Part shown: positions 30,885 through 38,847 of the stretch, in pieces
Position numbering within the stretch: the first letter of the stretch is position 1
How the letters are laid out: every line of letters starts with the position of its first letter
Assembly: GCA_934630855.1 (NCBI GenBank)
Contig: CAKTWW010000011.1
Location: forward strand, 1 to 51,535
Source of the DNA: an uncultured Collinsella sp.
GTDB taxonomy: Bacteria > Actinomycetota > Coriobacteriia > Coriobacteriales > Coriobacteriaceae
Length of the DNA: 51,535 nt
Direction of reading: 5' to 3'
Notes under the pieces: model-generated
The model's input: the letters and a program-made list of their open reading frames with translations, nothing else
What the model was told of the DNA's origin: nothing
Databases searched by the model: none
Translations under genes and position numbers: made by a program

Positions 30885-31044
30885 TCATGCCACGTGGCCC
30901 TCGATAGGGCCGACGCGGCATGATGCCCAATGTTGCCTGCATCCTCGCAATTCCGCGCCGTCGGCAAAGAGCTTCCAGCTAGACGGTGCGCGCAGACAGA
31001 AATCAAGCGCCGCCTGCGAAATGACGCGCAGACGGCGCTTGATT
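30885..31044. repeat. Two long imperfect hairpins in the 30.8-31.1 kb gap
   Basis: The first hairpin (30885-30923) has TCATGCC/GGCATGA, CGT/ACG and GGCCCT/AGGGCC around a CGAT loop, 16 bp in all. The second (31001-31044) has AATCAAGCGCCG/CGGCGCTTGATT and CTGCG/CGCAG, 17 bp with one mismatch. Neither has an adjoining U-run. They separate the minus-strand membrane operon from the ATPase control array. No gene is present. Confidence 0.75.
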
Positions 31045-31069
31045 GCATGGCAATCACCCGGCCTCCATC

Positions 31070-31180
31070 CGGAAAAGTGTCGAAATCAGCCGTATAAAAG
31101 TTCGGAAAAGTGTCAAATTCGGCACGCCTAAACTTCGGAAAAGTGTCGAGACTGCCATCATAGAATTGCGGAAAAGTGTA
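31070..31180. repeat. 33-bp period repeat array before the ATPase gene
   Basis: CGGAAAAGTGTC stands at 31070, 31103 and 31136, and CGGAAAAGTGTA at 31169, exactly 33 bp apart. The 21-nt spacers differ but tend to end in TAAAAGTT, TAAACTT or TAGAATTG. The array ends 39 bp before the ATPase start. Thirty-three bases equal about three helical turns, so proteins bound to each unit would lie on one face of the DNA. It looks like an iteron-type control region; it is not a CRISPR array because the repeat is too short. Confidence 0.85.
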
Positions 31181-31218
31181 TCCTAATACTAAAACAGCAC
31201 GTAATAAGGGGCACGCTC

Positions 31219-32541
31219 ATGCTACAAAGAAAAGCGAAGGCACAGTTTGAATCTTGGCTTGCCTCGTCTCCTAACAAGGCTCTTTTGGTCAAGGGTGCCC
31301 GACAGGTGGGAAAATCATATCTGGTCAACGCGTTTGCAAGTGAATCGTTCGAGAATGTCGTGACATTCGACTTTATCGCCGACACGTCCGTGCGCGATTC
31401 ATTTTTGGCGGCAAAAAGCGCGGATGACCTGTTTATACGCATGTCTATCGCCGCGACGCAGCCGATGGTTGCGAACAAGACCGTTGTAGTTATCGACGAG
31501 GTGCAACGATGTCCCAACGTGGTGACCTTTATCAAATACCTCGTGCAGCGCGGCGACTTTCGCTACATCCTCACCGGATCGCTCCTTGGCGTTGAGCTCG
31601 AGGGCATCGACTCGCTGCCGGTGGGGTATGTCGAACAGGTCCAGATGTACCCGCTCGACTTTGAGGAGTTCTGCTGGGCAAATGGCGTTGGCGCCAGCGC
31701 GTTTGACATGCTCAGGGGTTGTCTAAAGGACGAAAAGGAACTCCCTGATTATCTGTACGATCGACTACTCGACCTGTTCCATCAGTTCGTGGTGGTGGGA
31801 GGCATGCCCGATGCGGTCAATTCCTTCTTGGCGACGCGCAATATCGACGAGGTTCGAAACATCCATCGCGATCTTCACGCCCTGTATCGCGATGACATCG
31901 CAAAGTACGCTCCGCCCGAGCTACGCTTAGTTATCCGCGATATCTATGATTTGATTCCCAGCGAGGCTGGTTCCAAAAACAAGCGATTTAAACTGTCATC
32001 GATTAACGGTGTCAAACGTTTTTCGCAGGTGACGGATCATTTTCTCTGGCTGTCGGAGGCGGGCGTTGCGCTTTCCGTGTATAACGTATCGGCGCCTGTA
32101 GCACCCCTTTTATTGGGGGAGCAGCGAAGTCTTTTTAAGCTGTTTTACTTGGACACCGGAATGCTCATGTCGTCGTATTCCAAAAAGGTTGCCCAAGGCG
32201 TTTTTGACGGAGAGGCAGAAGGCGCCTTCGGCATGAACATGGGAGCGGCGTTTGTGGGCTTTGTTGCCCAAGAGCTCAAGGCCCGTGGATTCAGATTGCG
32301 CTACTTTACGTCCAAAAAGGTCGGCGAGCTCGATTTTGTCGAGGAGACGCTCGATGGGGAAGTGCTTGCCATCGAGGTTAAGTCAGGCAAGAGCTTTAAG
32401 TCTCACGCGGCGCTCGATAGTGCACTCGCAACGAAGAGCTACGGAATCGATCGCGCCTTGGTGCTTGCGGAATATAATCTCCACCGCGATGGTGACGTGC
32501 TGTATCTGCCCATCTTTATGGCGGGGCTTTTGGAGCCGTAA
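31219..32541 (+). CDS. AAA ATPase with DUF4143 C-terminal domain
   Basis: This 440-aa protein has an AAA_14 ATPase domain with Walker A GARQVGKS (26-33), Walker B VVVIDEVQ (about 89-96) and a sensor-like YILTGSLLG. The C-terminal DUF4143 part contains GELDFVEETLDGEVLAIEVK, in which the D...E.K pattern (ExK in IEVKSG) indicates a PD-(D/E)XK nuclease-like fold. Such genes are common, mobile and poorly understood in gut Actinobacteria and Bacteroidetes. The 33-bp array immediately upstream is probably its own control region. An SD-like AAGGGG precedes the ATG. Confidence 0.88.
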   Translation: MLQRKAKAQFESWLASSPNKALLVKGARQVGKSYLVNAFASESFENVVTFDFIADTSVRDSFLAAKSADDLFIRMSIAATQPMVANKTVVVIDEVQRCPNVVTFIKYLVQRGDFRYILTGSLLGVELEGIDSLPVGYVEQVQMYPLDFEEFCWANGVGASAFDMLRGCLKDEKELPDYLYDRLLDLFHQFVVVGGMPDAVNSFLATRNIDEVRNIHRDLHALYRDDIAKYAPPELRLVIRDIYDLIPSEAGSKNKRFKLSSINGVKRFSQVTDHFLWLSEAGVALSVYNVSAPVAPLLLGEQRSLFKLFYLDTGMLMSSYSKKVAQGVFDGEAEGAFGMNMGAAFVGFVAQELKARGFRLRYFTSKKVGELDFVEETLDGEVLAIEVKSGKSFKSHAALDSALATKSYGIDRALVLAEYNLHRDGDVLYLPIFMAGLLEP

Positions 32542-32547
32542 CGTGCC

Positions 32548-32572
32548 GCCGGCTCTTCCGGCCCTCCTTTAA
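32548..32572. terminator. Weak hairpin between convergent genes
   Basis: GCCGG (32548-32552) pairs with CCGGC (32558-32562) and is followed by CCTCCTTT. It lies in the 37-bp gap between the ATPase gene and the convergent membrane protein gene. The stem is short, so it is a modest candidate for a terminator. Confidence 0.45.
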
Positions 32573-32578
32573 CCTTCG

Positions 32579-33580
32579 CTACTCGTCTCCGTCGTTGGGG
32601 TCGCCCTTGAGGGTGTTGATGTCCAGGTACTGGTTGTCGTCCTCTTTTTGCTGCGTGGCCGATTCGGACGCGGTGGGGCCGCGGAATAGCTGGAATCCCT
32701 CAAACGCGATCATGCCGAGCAGGGCGATGACGATGGCGATAAAGACGACCTTTGCCGCTTGGGGAAACTCCGAGAAATGCGGAGGCTCTTCCTCGGTGTA
32801 GTAGTCGGCGAAGCGCTCGTCATCGGTACCGTGGGTGTACGACGATGCCGAGGCTGCCTCTACACCGGCGTTGTTGCATTCGGGAGCAGACGCGGTGGCA
32901 AACGGGTCACGGGAATAGTCGCTCGACGCGCTGCTGTAATCCTCGGTTTCGATGCGGCCGGCACGGGGCTGCTCGCTCGGACGGCTGGCATATGCCGCGG
33001 CGTCGTCGTATGCGGAGTCATGCTCCTCGGCGGCCGCAAACAGGGGGTTTACCGGAATATCGAGTGCCGGCATGCCGGCCGAGGTTTCGTCCAGATCTGC
33101 CGCCGCCCAGGAATCAAAGGCAAACTGGCGGTTGGAAAGGTCGTCCAGATCCATAACGGGCGGCTCGAGCTCGGGCTCGGGAGCCGTGTATGCCGGCTGC
33201 TGCGGGGCGACATGTGAGGGCGTGCGGCCGGGCACGGGGCGCTGAGCCGCTGCGGCGAGAAACGCCGCCGTTTCGGATGGATCGCTGGTAGCACGGGGCG
33301 CAGGAGCAACCTCGCGCGGTACCTGCATGATGGGGCGGGTGGCAAAGTCGTCCGCGGGCACAGATGCCGGCGCGGGCGCAGCGGAAGGAGCGGGCTTTGC
33401 GCTTGCCGGGCGAGCGCCGCCGCCCATGAGCTCGTCGGCGTTCCAGGGGCGGTCGCCCATCACGTCGTCGAGGCTCAGCGCAAAAAGGCCGTCTTCGCCA
33501 TCGTCAAACGCGTGTTTCGCGTGCCTTGCGGTAGGCGCGGCGCCTCCGCGGCCGTTGCGTGATGCGTAGCTCGACCCCAT
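32579..33580 (-). CDS. Hypothetical single-pass membrane protein, disordered N-terminal part
   Basis: This 333-aa protein has about 265 residues rich in Ala, Pro, Asp and Ser with low complexity, then one membrane helix (VVFIAIVIALLGMIAFEGF) near residues 277-296, and a short polar tail ending PNDGDE. The conserved-looking N-terminal piece is FALSLDDVMGDRPWNADELM. No enzyme motif is visible. ATG 33580 has GGATGG upstream and a perfect -10 (TATAAT) lies 35 bp further. Its neighbour on the same strand is the second PAS/HTH regulator, but a separate promoter makes it a separate unit. Function unknown. Confidence 0.75.
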   Translation of the reverse strand: MGSSYASRNGRGGAAPTARHAKHAFDDGEDGLFALSLDDVMGDRPWNADELMGGGARPASAKPAPSAAPAPASVPADDFATRPIMQVPREVAPAPRATSDPSETAAFLAAAAQRPVPGRTPSHVAPQQPAYTAPEPELEPPVMDLDDLSNRQFAFDSWAAADLDETSAGMPALDIPVNPLFAAAEEHDSAYDDAAAYASRPSEQPRAGRIETEDYSSASSDYSRDPFATASAPECNNAGVEAASASSYTHGTDDERFADYYTEEEPPHFSEFPQAAKVVFIAIVIALLGMIAFEGFQLFRGPTASESATQQKEDDNQYLDINTLKGDPNDGDE

Positions 33581-33614
33581 CTTGTTCCATCCTTTCGAAC
33601 TGTCTATCTCATCG

Positions 33615-33620
33615 ATTATA
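33615..33620 (-). promoter_or_regulatory. -10 element of the 32579-33580 gene
   Basis: On the minus strand TATAAT occurs at 33620-33615, 35 bp before the ATG. The -35 position has no good match. It lies in the 123-bp gap after the regulator stop. Confidence 0.5.
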
Positions 33621-33703
33621 TGGAACTTGCCTTACGGCCGAGTCTTGGATTCGTGCATTTCAGAACTCACGCCCAAAAGGGGAGGGGTGATTCGGTGAGC
33701 TGC

Positions 33704-34357
33704 CTACTTGTCGCCGGCGGCTGCCTTGGCCTCGTTGAGATAGCTATAGAAGCTGTACTTAGAGATGCCAAAGAACTCGCAGGCGCGTTCGCTCGACTTG
33801 GAGATAAGGAAGGCGCCGCGACGGTCGAGGTAGCCAATGGCGCGAACGCGCTCGTCTTTGGTCATGAGTGCCGCAGGCTTGCCCACAAACTGCTCACACT
33901 CGCGCAGTAGGTCCTCGAGCAGGTCGCCGATGTTTTTGGTAATAGGCTCGGGCTCGGTGTAGCCCGTGCCGCCGGTGCCGGTGAAAGCGTCGAGCGAGCG
34001 CTCAAATGCCTTCATAAGCGTAATGTCAAAGTTGATGCCCAAAATGCCGACGGGCTTGCCCTCGTCGTTGCGGATAAAGATGGTCGAGGACTTGAGCAGC
34101 TTGCCGTCGGTGGTTTTGGTGAGGTACGGCTCGCGGTCGTGCACGTCGGTGGTGCCCTCGTGCATGGACTCAAACACAATATGGCTGGGGCCGTCGCCCA
34201 ACTTGCGCCCGCTGACGTGACCGTTTTCGATCACCACGATGGAGTGATCAACGTCCTCGGTCTCCAGGTCGTGGACGACAACTTCGCAGTTGGGGCCAAA
34301 CTGGAGCGCCAAACCGTGTGCGAGGCGCTTGTAAAACTCAATCTGTGCGGGGGTCAT
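33704..34357 (-). CDS. YheO-like PAS/HTH transcriptional regulator (copy 2)
   Basis: This 217-aa protein has the same domains as the regulator at 9336-9992. The PAS-like part reads CEVVVHDLETEDVDHSIVVI, then ENGHVSGRKLGDGPSHIV, and contains STIFIRNDEGKPVGILGINF. The HTH ends RACEFFGISKYSFYSYLNEA. ATG 34357 follows AGGAAGG; a longer frame to 34423 is rejected because it lacks an SD. It is divergent from ygeX, and two identical-type palindromes lie in the shared control region. It is probably the local regulator of the ygeX-ygeY-ygeW side of the pathway. Confidence 0.85.
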   Translation of the reverse strand: MTPAQIEFYKRLAHGLALQFGPNCEVVVHDLETEDVDHSIVVIENGHVSGRKLGDGPSHIVFESMHEGTTDVHDREPYLTKTTDGKLLKSSTIFIRNDEGKPVGILGINFDITLMKAFERSLDAFTGTGGTGYTEPEPITKNIGDLLEDLLRECEQFVGKPAALMTKDERVRAIGYLDRRGAFLISKSSERACEFFGISKYSFYSYLNEAKAAAGDK

Positions 34358-34476
34358 GGGTGCCTTCCTAAAAATTAGTTTGGGCACACTTTGCCATAAA
34401 CCACACTTGTTCGCAAATATCAAAAGTGACGCCGCATTATGTGGCCGTTCGGCGGCGAAAAGGTACCGATTACGGC

Positions 34477-34491
34477 AACAAACAATTTGTT
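34477..34491. promoter_or_regulatory. Operator-like palindrome 1 upstream of ygeX
   Basis: AACAAA-CAA-TTTGTT is a 6-bp inverted repeat with a 3-bp centre. The same motif occurs at 34528-34542, 51 bp away. Both lie between the divergent regulator and ygeX. Confidence 0.6.
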
Positions 34492-34527
34492 AGGTTTTCC
34501 AATCAAAAAGTGTGATAGAACAGTGCT

Positions 34528-34542
34528 AACAAACTTTTTGTT
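34528..34542. promoter_or_regulatory. Operator-like palindrome 2 upstream of ygeX
   Basis: AACAAA-CTT-TTTGTT repeats the half-sites and spacing of the site at 34477-34491. The AT-rich TGATAGAAC at 34513-34521 between the two sites may be a -10 region of ygeX, so binding at both sites could loop or block the promoter. Confidence 0.6.
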
Positions 34543-34634
34543 TGGCATCCACATAAAAGTTCAGTCGCATGAATGGGAATGGGCTGAAACGCGTATGCGG
34601 GGGCCGGCAAGAGAGGACTTAAGGAGTTCACCGT

Positions 34635-35849
34635 ATGGCCGATAAGATCCAGTGGGCGAGCAACACGATGCCCAGGAGCGATGACAAGCACTTGGGAATC
34701 ATGAGCCTCGACCACGTGAAGAAGGCCCGCGCCTTCCACCAGTCGTTCCCCCAGTACACCGTCACTCCGCTTGCCCGCCTGGACGGCCAGGCCGCGCGCC
34801 TGGGCCTGTCCAACCTGTGCGTTAAGGACGAGAGCTATCGTTTTGGCCTCAACGCCTTTAAGGTCCTGGGCGGTTCGTTTGCCATGGCCAACTACATTGC
34901 CGACGAGACCGGCAAGGACGTTGCCGACTGCACCTTCGATTACCTGACCTCCGATCAGCTGGCCGAGGACTTTGGCCAGGCTACCTTCTTTACCGCCACC
35001 GACGGCAACCATGGCCGCGGCGTGGCATGGGCTGCCAACAAGCTGGGCCAGAAGGCCGTCGTGCACATGCCCAAGGGTTCCACCAAGCCCCGCTTTGATA
35101 ACATCGCCGCCGAGGGCGCCACGGTGACCATCGAAGAGGTCAACTACGACGAGTGCGTGCGCATGGCCGCCGCCGAGGCCGATGCCTGCGAGCGCGGCGT
35201 CATCGTCCAGGACACCGCCTGGGAGGGCTACGAGAAGATTCCGTCCTGGATCATGGAGGGCTACGGCACCATGGCTTCCGAGGCTGCCGAGCAGCTGCGC
35301 GAGATGGCCATCAACCGCCCGACGCATGTCTTTGTCCAGGCTGGCGTGGGTTCGCTCGCCGGCGCCGTGGTGGGCTACTTCACCAACCTGTATCCCGATA
35401 ACCCGCCCACCTTTGTCGTGGTCGAGTGCGCTCCGGCCGCCTGCCTGTACAAGGGCGCTGCCGCCGGCGACGGCAATCCGCGCATCGTCGACGGCGACAT
35501 GCCCTCCATCATGGCCGGCCTGTGCTGCGGCGAGCCCAACATCCTGGGCTGGGATATCCTGCGCAACCACACCACCGCCTTCGTGTCCTGCCCCGACTGG
35601 GTCACCGCTCGCGGCATGCGCACCCTGGGCGCTCCCGAGAAGGGCGATCCGCGCGTCATCTCCGGCGAGTCCGGCGCTGTGACCACCGGCCTGGTCGAGA
35701 CCCTCATGCTCGATCCCGAGTACGCCGAGCTCAAGGAGCTCATCGGCCTGGACAAGACGAGCTCCGTGCTCTGCTTCTCCACCGAGGGAGATACGGACCC
35801 GGATCAGTACCGTCGCATCGTCTGGGAGGGTGAGTATCCGACTTGCTAG
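34635..35849 (+). CDS. ygeX: Diaminopropionate ammonia-lyase
   Basis: This 404-aa fold-type II PLP enzyme converts 2,3-diaminopropionate to pyruvate and two ammonia. The PLP lysine is Lys76 in RFGLNAFKVLGGSFA; the Gly-rich phosphate loop is QAGVGSLAGAVVGYF; TATDGNHGRGVAWAA is the Asn-containing substrate loop. The length matches enterobacterial YgeX (about 400 aa). SD TTAAGGAG precedes ATG 34635. It heads the right half of the purine cluster and is followed by a 193-bp hairpin-bearing gap before ygeY. The aminoacrylate intermediate it releases is the known substrate type of RidA, encoded at 8830. Confidence 0.95.
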   Translation: MADKIQWASNTMPRSDDKHLGIMSLDHVKKARAFHQSFPQYTVTPLARLDGQAARLGLSNLCVKDESYRFGLNAFKVLGGSFAMANYIADETGKDVADCTFDYLTSDQLAEDFGQATFFTATDGNHGRGVAWAANKLGQKAVVHMPKGSTKPRFDNIAAEGATVTIEEVNYDECVRMAAAEADACERGVIVQDTAWEGYEKIPSWIMEGYGTMASEAAEQLREMAINRPTHVFVQAGVGSLAGAVVGYFTNLYPDNPPTFVVVECAPAACLYKGAAAGDGNPRIVDGDMPSIMAGLCCGEPNILGWDILRNHTTAFVSCPDWVTARGMRTLGAPEKGDPRVISGESGAVTTGLVETLMLDPEYAELKELIGLDKTSSVLCFSTEGDTDPDQYRRIVWEGEYPTC

Positions 35850-35858
35850 CAGACTGAC

Positions 35859-35901
35859 CTGTCCGGGCAGTGGAGTATATGTTTACTCCCTGCTCGGACA
35901 G
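35859..35901 (+). promoter_or_regulatory. 18-bp hairpin between ygeX and ygeY
   Basis: CTGTCCG (35859-35865) pairs with CGGACAG (35895-35901). The stem continues through G-T, GCAG/CTGC, a bulged T and GGAGTA/TACTCC. There is no U-run directly after it. The remaining gap to ygeY (35902-36042) holds smaller palindromes, GAGCA-CATA-TGCTC and TACCTGTAGGTA, and the SD GAAAGG at 36028-36033. Confidence 0.65.
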
Positions 35902-36042
35902 TCCTGCTCGCACGGAGAGCACATATGCTCCGCTGCCCTACGTTAACTTGCTTGCCGGGTGCTCGACCTCACGCTGCTTGGCACAAGTGATCTATCTGAA
36001 ATATCTACCTGTAGGTAAACCCTTGTAGAAAGGTTGACTGTT

Positions 36043-37428
36043 ATGACTAAAGAGCTCGATTTTGAGGCAATTAAAAACGCTGCTGAGTCTCACCGTGCGG
36101 ACATGACGCGTTTTCTTCGCGCCATGATCTCGCACCCCTCTGAGTCTTGCGAGGAGGGCGAGGTTGTCGCTTGCATCAAGGCCGAGATGGAGGCCCTCGG
36201 TTATGACGAGGTCAAGGTCGACGGCCTGGGCAACGTTATGGGCTTTATGGGCGAGGGCGACAAGATCATCGCCATCGACTCTCACATCGACACCGTTGGC
36301 ATCGGCAACATCGAGAACTGGGACGCCGATCCCTATGAGGGTTACGAGACCGACGAGATCATCTACGGCCGCGGCGGCTCCGACCAGGAGGGCGGCATGG
36401 CTTCTGCTACCTACGCTGCCAAGATGATGAAGGACATGGGCCTCATCCCCGAGGGCTACAAGATCATGGTCGTCGGCTCCGTGCAGGAGGAGGACTGCGA
36501 CGGCATGTGCTGGCAGTACATCTACAACAAGGACGGCATTAAGCCCGAGTTCGTCATTTCCACCGAGCCCACCGACGGCGGCATCTATCGCGGTCACCGC
36601 GGCCGTATGGAGATCCGCGTCGACGTTCACGGCACCTCCTGCCACGGCTCCGCTCCCGAGCGCGGCGACAACGCCATCTACAAGATGGCCGACATCATCG
36701 CCGACGTCCGCGCCCTCAACAACAACGGCTGCGACGAGTCGACCGACATCAAGGGCCTCGTCAAGATGCTCGACCCCAAGTACAACCCCGAGCACTTCGA
36801 GGACGCCCGCTTCCTGGGCCGCGGCACCTGCACCGTCAGCCAGATCTTCTACACCAGCCCCAGCCGTTGCGCCGTGGCCGACTCCTGCGCCATCTCCATC
36901 GACCGTCGTATGACCGCCGGTGAGACCTGGGAGTCCTGCCTGGACGAGATCCGCAACCTGCCGGCCGCCAAGAAGTACGGCGACGACGTGAAGGTCTCCA
37001 TGTACATGTACGACCGTCCGTCCTGGACCGGCGAGGTCTACGAGACCGAGGCTTACTTCCCCACGTGGATCAACAAGGAGAGCGCTCCGCACGTCAAGGC
37101 CCTCGTCGACGCCCACAAGGCTATGTTCGGTGACGAGCGCATCGGTTGCGAGCCCAGCATGGACAAGCGCACCGGTCGTCCGCTGTGCGACAAGTGGACC
37201 TTCTCCACGAACTGCGTCTCCATCCAGGGCCGCTATGGCATCCCCTGCGTCGGTTTTGGCCCGGGTGCCGAGTCCCAGGCCCACGCTCCCAACGAGGTCA
37301 CCTACAAGGACGACCTGGTCACCGCTGCCGCCATGTATGTGGCTGCCCTGAACCTCTACGATCCGAGCCAGGCCGATGGCGACGCCACCGTGTTCCGCGC
37401 CGGTCTGACCAACAACAAGATCGATTAG
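36043..37428 (+). CDS. ygeY: YgeY, M20-family amidohydrolase/deacylase
   Basis: This 461-aa protein belongs to the M20 metallopeptidase family. The first metal motif is [15 protein letters not shown] (HID), followed by [20 protein letters not shown] and the catalytic Glu pair in [10 protein letters not shown]. The dimerisation domain contains [19 protein letters not shown]. In the purine cluster YgeY is thought to remove an acyl or carbamoyl-type group to give diaminopropionate; the exact step is not visible. ATG 36043 follows GAAAGG at 9 nt; a TTG nine bases earlier is too near the SD. Confidence 0.93.
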   Translation: MTKELDFEAIKNAAESHRADMTRFLRAMISHPSESCEEGEVVACIKAEMEALGYDEVKVDGLGNVMGFMGEGDKIIAIDSHIDTVGIGNIENWDADPYEGYETDEIIYGRGGSDQEGGMASATYAAKMMKDMGLIPEGYKIMVVGSVQEEDCDGMCWQYIYNKDGIKPEFVISTEPTDGGIYRGHRGRMEIRVDVHGTSCHGSAPERGDNAIYKMADIIADVRALNNNGCDESTDIKGLVKMLDPKYNPEHFEDARFLGRGTCTVSQIFYTSPSRCAVADSCAISIDRRMTAGETWESCLDEIRNLPAAKKYGDDVKVSMYMYDRPSWTGEVYETEAYFPTWINKESAPHVKALVDAHKAMFGDERIGCEPSMDKRTGRPLCDKWTFSTNCVSIQGRYGIPCVGFGPGAESQAHAPNEVTYKDDLVTAAAMYVAALNLYDPSQADGDATVFRAGLTNNKID

Positions 37429-37450
37429 TCCCATTCTTCGATTTTGTTGA

Positions 37451-37475
37451 GCCGGGGACAGCCTGTGTCCCCGGC
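37451..37475 (+). promoter_or_regulatory. Perfect 10-bp hairpin after ygeY
   Basis: GCCGGGGACA (37451-37460) pairs with TGTCCCCGGC (37466-37475) around GCCTG. No U-run follows. It shares the GGGGACA core with other intergenic palindromes of the window (3091, 5304). A TTGACT near 37483 may be a -35 for ygeW, with no strong -10. The rest of 37429-37630 has no gene. Confidence 0.6.
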
Positions 37476-37630
37476 GCCCTCTGTTGACTTGGGGCCCGCG
37501 GTCGTTATCTCCCATGCTTCCTCGACGGTGGCGGGTCCTCGTCATAGCGCTCTGCATGTTCTAGCCACACGCGCATGCCGGAGCGCATCTACCCATTACC
37601 ATCATTCGCATCTTTGGAAAGGACATTTAC

Positions 37631-38833
37631 ATGGACGCTAAGTTTACCGAGCTCGTCGAGCAGTTGAACGGCCTCGACTTTAAGGGTATGTACGGCAGCG
37701 ACTTCCTGCACACCTGGGACAAGACCACCGATGAGCTCAAGGCTCTCTACATCGTCGCCGACGCCCTGCGTCAGCTGCGCGAGAACAATGTCTCGTCCAA
37801 GATCTTCGACTCGGGTCTTGCCGTCTCCCTGTTCCGCGACAACTCCACCCGTACGCGCTTCTCCTTCTCTAAGGCCGCCAACCTGCTTGGCCTTGAGCTG
37901 CAGGACCTGGACGAGAAGAAGTCCCAGATTGCCCACGGCGAGACCGTCCGCGAGACCGCTACCATGATCTCCTTCATGGCCGATGTCATCGGCATCCGCG
38001 ACGACATGTACATCGGCAAGGGCGACGCCTACATGGCCGAGGTCTCCGAGTCTGTCCAGCAGGCCTACGAGGACGGCGTTCTGGATCACCGTCCCACGCT
38101 CATCTCCCTGCAGTCCGACTCCGATCATCCCACGCAGTCCTCTGCCGACATGCTCTACCTCATCAACGAGTTTGGCGGTCTTGAGAACCTCAAGGGCAAG
38201 AAGGTTGCCGTCACCTGGGCCTATTCGCCCTCTTACGGCAAGCCGCTGTCCTGCCCGCAGTCGCTGATCAGCCTGCTGCCCCGCTTTGGCATGGACGTCA
38301 CCCTGGCTCACCCCGAGGGCTACGACCTCATGCCCGAGGTCGTCGAGCGCGCCAAGGGCTACGCCGCCGAGTCCGGCACCACCTTTAAGCAGGTCAACAC
38401 CATGGCCGAGGCCTTCGAGGGCGCCGACATCGTGATCCCCAAGAGCTGGGCTCCGTTTGCCGCCATGGAGAAGCGCACCAACCTGTACGCCGAGGGCGAC
38501 GACGCCGGCATCGCTGCGCTCGAGAAGGAGCTGCTCGCCCAGAACGCTACGCATCAGGATTGGTGCTCCACGACCGAGCTCATGGAGAAGACCGCCAACG
38601 GCCAGGACACCATCTTTATGCACCCGCTGCCCGCCGACATCTCCGGCGTCTCCTGCGAGCACGGCGAGGTTAACGCCGACGTCTTCGACATGCACCGCGT
38701 GGGCATGTACAAGGAGGCCAGCTACAAGCCGTACGCCATCGCAGCCATGATGTTCCTGCAGAAGGTTGCCGATCCGGCCGCTACCCTCAAGGCCCTCGAC
38801 GAGCGCAACACCGCCCGTTGGTTCCAGGCCTAA
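37631..38833 (+). CDS. ygeW: YgeW, carbamoyltransferase-family protein
   Basis: This 400-aa protein belongs to the aspartate/ornithine carbamoyltransferase family. The carbamoyl-phosphate site is FRDNSTRTRFSFS (STRTR at 72-76), with later ligands in SDHPTQSSADML and MHPLPADISG. The second-substrate motif differs from OTCase and ATCase, as in the known YgeW/UTCase group. Working in reverse, it would transfer a carbamoyl group of a ureido compound to phosphate, producing carbamoyl phosphate for the carbamate kinase encoded 14 nt downstream. SD GGAAAGGAC precedes ATG 37631. Confidence 0.93.
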   Translation: MDAKFTELVEQLNGLDFKGMYGSDFLHTWDKTTDELKALYIVADALRQLRENNVSSKIFDSGLAVSLFRDNSTRTRFSFSKAANLLGLELQDLDEKKSQIAHGETVRETATMISFMADVIGIRDDMYIGKGDAYMAEVSESVQQAYEDGVLDHRPTLISLQSDSDHPTQSSADMLYLINEFGGLENLKGKKVAVTWAYSPSYGKPLSCPQSLISLLPRFGMDVTLAHPEGYDLMPEVVERAKGYAAESGTTFKQVNTMAEAFEGADIVIPKSWAPFAAMEKRTNLYAEGDDAGIAALEKELLAQNATHQDWCSTTELMEKTANGQDTIFMHPLPADISGVSCEHGEVNADVFDMHRVGMYKEASYKPYAIAAMMFLQKVADPAATLKALDERNTARWFQA

Positions 38834-38847
38834 AGTCGGGCTGAGTA

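Noticed and set aside
31070..31180. Possible CRISPR array (regular repeats with unique spacers)
   Set aside because: The repeat is only 12 bases, spacers are 21 bases and partly similar, there are only four units and no cas genes are nearby.
19786..33580. Prophage or conjugative element
   Set aside because: No integrase, capsid, terminase, relaxase or tRNA attachment site is visible; only accessory and defence-type genes are present.
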